DNA of 64,000 nt from Albifimbria verrucaria (lineage: Eukaryota > Ascomycota > Sordariomycetes > Hypocreales > Stachybotryaceae), in assembly GCA_020081605.1 (NCBI GenBank), contig JAHREC010000013.1, positions 2,418,001 through 2,482,000 on the forward strand, in the 5' to 3' direction. Below are positions 59,590 to 64,000 of this stretch, in pieces. Under the pieces are notes generated by a model that worked only from the letters and a program-made list of their open reading frames with translations, had not been told where the DNA came from and did not search any database. Position 1 is the stretch's first letter, and each line of letters starts with the position of its first letter. The position numbers were made by a program, and so were the translations under genes.

Positions 59590-61566
59590 ATGGCCACCGT
59601 CTCTGCGCTGCGCTTCACAGAGAGGCTGCAGAAGAACTTGGCCCCGAGGAGGCTGTTCAGCTTCCCCATCTGCTTGTCGCATGTTGGATAGTGATATTGC
59701 TTTGGGGAGAGCGTTGGGTGTTTGACAGCAAGGTCGACTCTTGCGATTGGGAGAATTGGGAAGATTGGGTACGTCACATTCGCCGTCTCTCAGCTCCAGC
59801 AGAAGCGTTACTGACAACCAGCGTAGCCCAAAGGCACAAAGCCCCATCGGCTCGTCCTCCTCGCCGACCCCCAGATCATCGATCCGCACTCATATCCTGG
59901 CCGCCCGTGGCCCATAAATCCCTTGACCATCACCATCACCGATAACTACCTGCGACGTGGATACAAGGCTATGCAGACGCACCTGCACCCAGACAGCGTC
60001 TTCTTCCTCGGTGACTTATTCGACGGAGGCCGTGAATGGGCAACGAGGCAGGGCAAGTTTGTAGATCCTCGCTGGGGCCGTCAGAGGTCGCGCGACGAGG
60101 CCAAGTGGGTGTCCACCTGGCATCGCAAGTATGGCGAAGACTTTTGGATGCGCGAGTACCAGCGATTTGGCGACATCTTCTTCAACGGCTTCAACGACGG
60201 CGGTGACGCCCCGGTTGGTGGCAAAGAGGCAGAAAGCTGGTCGCTAGCTTGCCGGGAAATCATGACCTTGGCTTCGGCGCACAGGTTCAAGTTCCGGTGC
60301 GGGACCGCTTCAGCGCATTCTTCGGCGACGTCAACCGTGTGGACGTCGTGGGCAACCATACAATCGTTTCGGTCGATTCCGTGTCCCTTAGCGCAGACAC
60401 ATCCGAGTACAAGCACGCACACGACTTGAAACCCATCTACGGGCCTGTCAATGAGTTCCTCGAACAAGTCAGGTCGATGAAGCGCAAGGCTGTGCAAGAG
60501 GAGCTCAAGTTCTGGCACGGTTCAGACAGAGACCTCCGCTTCACACATGACGTGAAGGAGCTCGGCAAGGACGACCTCGACAACTTCCCTCAGGCAGACC
60601 CCGGCCCAGGATCGCCCGAGTTTCCTACCATCCTACTTACACACGTTCCGTTGTACCGCCCCCAGGAACGCCATGTGGGCCGCTCCGCGAACATTGGCCG
60701 CCGACGAAGCCGCCTAAGGGACAGACAGGGCCTGTCATACCGGATAACCGTAATGCCATCTCTGTGACTGCTGGGTACCAATATCAAAATGTATTAATGG
60801 AGGAAGACTCGGTCAAGCTGATTAAGAGCGTTGGCAACGTCATCCACGTCTTCTCCGGAGATGATCACGACTATTGCGAACTGGTACACTCTGAGGCAAA
60901 GGGAAACGTGCGGGAGATTACTGTTAAGAGTATGAGCATGGCCATGGGTGTCCCGACTCCGGGTTTCCTTATGCTCAGCCTTTATAACCCAGTTGACGAA
61001 AAGGGTGCACCTATTCGTGGCTCACCCGAGCGCACATTGCAGACGCACCTTTGCCTGCTTCCAAACCAGTATCATACGTACATCCAGTACGTATACTTTG
61101 CTATATTGTCTATTATGCTTCTGGCAGTCAGAGCTTTTCTTGTGCCCGCGCTCAACCTGCATCCTTTTGCGCTCGAGCCGGAACGTCGAAGCGGAGGCAT
61201 GGTACTGCCCTTGACCAAAGACAAGATAGAGCCGCCGGATGACCGCAGCTCACGCTCGAGGTCACCGAGTGTCTCGGCTCATCACAGTAACGGGTTCTCA
61301 TCCCGTGCGCAAGGCTCTTCGTTATCGAGAAACGGCTGGCAGGCGAAGAGGAGCAAGGGCAAGCGCTGGGGCTGGGGAGACACCCATGGACCTAGAATCC
61401 GGCTGGACGATAACTTTTACGACGGCGGGAAATCTTGGAAGGGAGGAGTGGGGGACGAGGAAGCCGGAGCCTGCTACGAACAGCAGGTCGAGAAATGTGG
61501 ACAACGACATGGCGGGTCACCTGGATAGCGTTGCTTTTCTTTACATACCAGACTTGGAAGGGTTGA
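59590..61566 (+). CDS. Cdc1/Ted1-type ER membrane metallophosphoesterase
   Basis: The start at 59590 (MATVSALRFTERLQKNLAPR) is favoured because it leads, after one missing base near 59690, into a first membrane segment (LFSFPICLSHVGIVILLWGE). An intron at 59769-59826 joins CDWENWEDW to PKGTKPHRLVLLADPQIIDP. Metal-binding motifs: ADPQIID, VFFLGDLFDGGREW, SLPGNHDLGFG and FPTILLTHVPLYRP, then SGDDHDYCELVHSE. A second membrane segment follows (VYFAILSIMLLAVRAFLVPA), then a basic Ser-rich region and a last hydrophobic segment MWTTTWRVTWIALLFFTYQT ending at 61566. Breaks occur near 59690, 59920, 60215, 60660, 60700 and 61420. In yeast, Cdc1 and Ted1 remodel the ethanolamine-phosphate side chains of GPI anchors in the ER; assignment between the two is not possible by eye. 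A start at 59491 is the alternative. Confidence 0.9.
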
Positions 61567-62248
61567 AGAATGAGAGGTATATGTGGAATGATGCTTGGGA
61601 CCCCAGGCATGTGAAGAGTTGTACAACATTGGGTTTTCTTGGGTCACTTGGCACAATCATATGAGAAACATTATCATCAGAGCTGGCTGTCTTTCCTTGT
61701 AGCATAGAAAACGGGGCGTGGTCTAAGAGCGTTTGGGTACTTATGCTGAGTATGGGCAAGGAAGGTTATTCGTGACGCGTGTGGAACAGAGCAAGTATAT
61801 AATCTAATGAGAAAGGGATGTGATTTAAGAGTTGTGGATCGAGTCAAAGAGAAGAGAAGCAAGCAGTATACAGTAGAAAAAGTCGCAGTGTGCATCTGAG
61901 AGATACAAGTATCGAGGCCAAGATCGGTCTATTCAAAACGCCTATATAGGTTACAAACTATTGCCAAATGGCCCAGAGCGGACGCATTATTTCCCTTTCA
62001 TATCTCGTGATAGCAAACATGCATGTTTGTAGATGCCTTTGGGGCTAGTTTTCCCTGTAGTGTTTGTTCGGGCGAAACCCGTGAATGCTGGACTCGTTCC
62101 GACACCTTTCAAGAAGAGATTTCGAACTACAGCAATGCGAGTAGATGCGACAAAGCGAGCGAGAACTCCGTATAAGGAAGTGTTTGCTCTGCTAAGGCAT
62201 ACGATGGTTCGGCAACACGGGACGGCTCCATCTTGAGAACAAGCGAGT
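61567..62248. other. Convergent 3' flank region
   Basis: About 680 bp after the phosphoesterase stop. No gene supported; minus-strand readings at 61541-61895 are short and without domains. Confidence 0.4.
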
Positions 62249-62720
62249 TCAGCAAGACTGCCTCATGGCATAGACACGTTGGGCACCATCCGGCGCGACG
62301 TGCTTCAGTCTATGGCTACGCGGGCGACATCTGCCCGTCCGCGCCAGAGCCGCACTCATCTCCCACCGGCACGTCGGCCTCCCGGCCCCGAGACGCCGAT
62401 ACGGTCATCGCGAGCACGGCGAACGGCAGCAGTGCGGGCCTCCGGATCGGGACTGGACAGGACACCCTCCATGGCCTCCTGATTGGCGGCGGCGGCAGCA
62501 GCCATGCGGGCCTGCTGAGCAGCGATGAGGGCCTCGCGGGCACGTCGATCCTCGTAGGCGGCCACGTCCTCGGAGGTGATGCTCAGGGTGGTAGGGGTCG
62601 TCGGAGCATGGTTCTGCGTCCTTTGAGTGGTACGTGAGAAGCGTCGACGGGTGCCGTGGAGGAAGCTTGGAGTGATGCTATTTTCTGCCGAGATCTCGAC
62701 GGCCCGTCTGTGCGTGTTTC
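62249..62720 (-). CDS. Small Ala/Arg-rich uncharacterised protein, boundaries uncertain
   Basis: I do not recognise the family. A minus-strand stretch has strongly coding-like codon use (third positions nearly all C or G) and reads GTRRRFSRTTQRTQNHAP, then TTLSITSEDVAAYEDRRARE, ALIAAQQARMAAAAAANQEA and SSPDPEARTAAVRRARDDRI. The middle looks like one long helix. As written the frame stops near 62356; a single missing G in the run at about 62357-62360 would extend it to the stop at 62249. The start is unclear: the frame is closed upstream by a stop near 62722, so a further exon or another missing base is likely. Both ends are guesses; the central helix is the supported part. Confidence 0.45.
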
Positions 62721-64000
62721 ACGGGGGTGGTCGAGGAAGCCCAGGTGAATAAGCGGTCTTTCCTGAAGTTGAGGAAAGGAAGAGCGGGAGCAGAGCACCT
62801 AGTAAGCCCTGTACAGAGAGAGGACCCCGGGAGGTTTGAGATGTTGGTGCAAAGACTGAAGTTGTTTTGAGGGTGGGTTCGTGAGAGTGAGTTTAGTTAG
62901 TGGGGTTTTGCAAACGCGTGCACTGTCCAGCACGCGGCTCCAATGCCTGGCACGGTCAAGGCCGAAGTCTGTGCGACACAGAAAAAAGAGACTGGCAATG
63001 GGTGAAAGAAATGTTTCAGGATGATCTGAGCCACAATGGATCTGGAGAGGAAAATCCCGAGAGTGGCCAGCGCTTTGGAGGCTCGGGTGTTAGCCTGGAG
63101 CAAATGGTGGGAAGCTGTGGTACAGAACAGCGAGTTACCGGCACAGCGCTGCACTGCACTGCACTCGCTGCACGACACTAACACTGTAGGAGGCGCCAAT
63201 GCTTCAACTGAATCCAAAGCATTGAATTCCTGGTAGTTCCAGAGAACCAGCACCCTGCGATACAGAGCTGTACAGGCTCAGGACAGGGCAGGGCTTTGAC
63301 ACAATCCACCATGTAAGTTACAGTGCAGTGCGGATTACAGCACCCGGGTATCGCTGAATAGGCGTCGTCTGGTCTCAATCAGGCAACTTAGCCATTTAGT
63401 CTACATCATGACATACTCATACCTACATATAAGAATCATGTAAAATGAGTATTAGTCACTCTCCTGCATATAATTCCTCAGCATTGCAATGCAAGGAACT
63501 GGAACTGCTCTGAAGCACAGGAAATAGAATACTTGGACAGCTTGGAGGAGCAAGTGCCGGGATCTAGCTCGCTCAATCACGGCGAGACTGGCAACAGAAC
63601 TTGTTGATGAGACAGCACAGGTCCAGATAGGAAGTCGCCCAGCATGGCCATGACAAGACCCTACAGCTACCGGACTGTACAGTACATGCTGCACCGGTGC
63701 TGCACAAGAAGCAGATAGGCAATCACAATGAAACAAAGGGCCCGACTAGCATCATGCGTCATCACCACCAGATACCGGACTCACCTCCAACCAGCCAGGT
63801 GTCAAAGCAGTCGCAGAAACGGCCGGTTGCATCTCGATTCGGGGTTGCAGGCGACGCGGTGCTGCTCCGTCCCCGTTGCGAGAAACTGCCAGCATGGCCC
63901 TGGAGGCAAACCTCACCCTCACCCTTGCCCCGGCCACTGATTGCTGTGCTCGGGTTGCAGTAGGATGTAAACGACCAAGACGCCGTTGCACTCGCTCGCT
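62721..64000. other. Right-end spacer, no supported gene
   Basis: 1.3 kb to the window edge. There is a GCACT/CTGCA-rich low-complexity stretch at about 63140-63175 and TACAGT-type words near 63665-63690. Readings on both strands overlap without domains; a gene running in from the right edge cannot be excluded. Confidence 0.4.

Noticed and set aside
1..61566. The frame-broken genes as true pseudogenes
   Set aside because: Breaks hit essential genes (NOC2, eIF4E) and accessory ones alike, are nearly all single missing bases at short homopolymers, and the sequence on both sides remains fully conserved. Decay would also give substitutions and stops.
1..64000. CRISPR arrays, operons, riboswitches, tRNA or rRNA genes
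   Set aside because: None seen; the tandem repeats lack unique spacers of constant length, and no tRNA-like T-loop with a matching cloverleaf was found by eye.

Overview
The window is chromosomal DNA of a filamentous ascomycete, most likely a sordariomycete and probably Hypocreales. The genes carry short GT-AG introns (about 45-120 bp, several with CTAAC-type branch sites), are well spaced on both strands, and encode typical fungal nuclear housekeeping proteins (MDM12, FAB1, VPS28, NOC2, eIF4E, a Cep57/Ppc89-type spindle pole protein). There is no CRISPR, operon or prokaryotic feature. I recognised no tRNA, rRNA or intact transposon. The genus cannot be fixed by eye.

Layout, left to right: 3'-truncated nicotinate phosphoribosyltransferase (1-1021, -); a very unusual protein with two cyclic-nucleotide-binding domains, an F-box and leucine-rich repeats (2018-4944, -); a 3.7-kb gene-poor stretch; threonine dehydratase ILV1 (8636-10440, -); a small PPxY-motif protein (11278-11726, -); a secreted GH76 enzyme (12522-14251, -); Cep57/Ppc89-like protein (15310-18527, +); NOC2 (18884-21204, -) divergent from VPS28 (21585-22419, +); MDM12 (22583-23814, -); the very large lipid kinase FAB1 (24282-31839, -); an unknown disordered protein with a conserved block (32801-34857, +); BolA-like protein (35259-35828, -); 3 kb of repeat-bearing spacer; malonyl-CoA-synthetase-like enzyme (38822-40829, +) convergent with eIF4E (41343-42222, -); an orphan gene (43547-44715, +); a secreted beta-lactamase-like serine hydrolase (45336-47203, -); 3.2 kb of spacer; PhoD-like phosphatase (50394-55175, +); secreted GMC oxidoreductase (56178-58448, +); Cdc1/Ted1-type ER phosphoesterase (59590-61566, +); a small Ala/Arg-rich unknown (about 62249-62720, -).

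The genes do not form one pathway. Most are core cell biology: NAD salvage, isoleucine synthesis, ribosome assembly, ESCRT, ERMES, PI(3,5)P2 synthesis, translation and GPI/ER function. Three predicted secreted enzymes (GH76, serine hydrolase, GMC) and one orphan give an accessory flavour to 12-14 kb and 43-58 kb.

A strong cross-cutting signal is that nearly every long conserved gene is broken by single missing bases, mostly in C/G runs of 3-5 or A/T runs of 3-5. Restoring one base each time recovers family-typical protein sequence. Because essential genes are hit in the same way, this looks like a sequencing/assembly artefact and not pseudogenes; I therefore give whole gene spans and note the breaks. 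VPS28, BolA and the orphan at 43.5 kb read through intact. The most interesting biology is the apparent fusion of cyclic-nucleotide sensing to an F-box ubiquitin-ligase adaptor.
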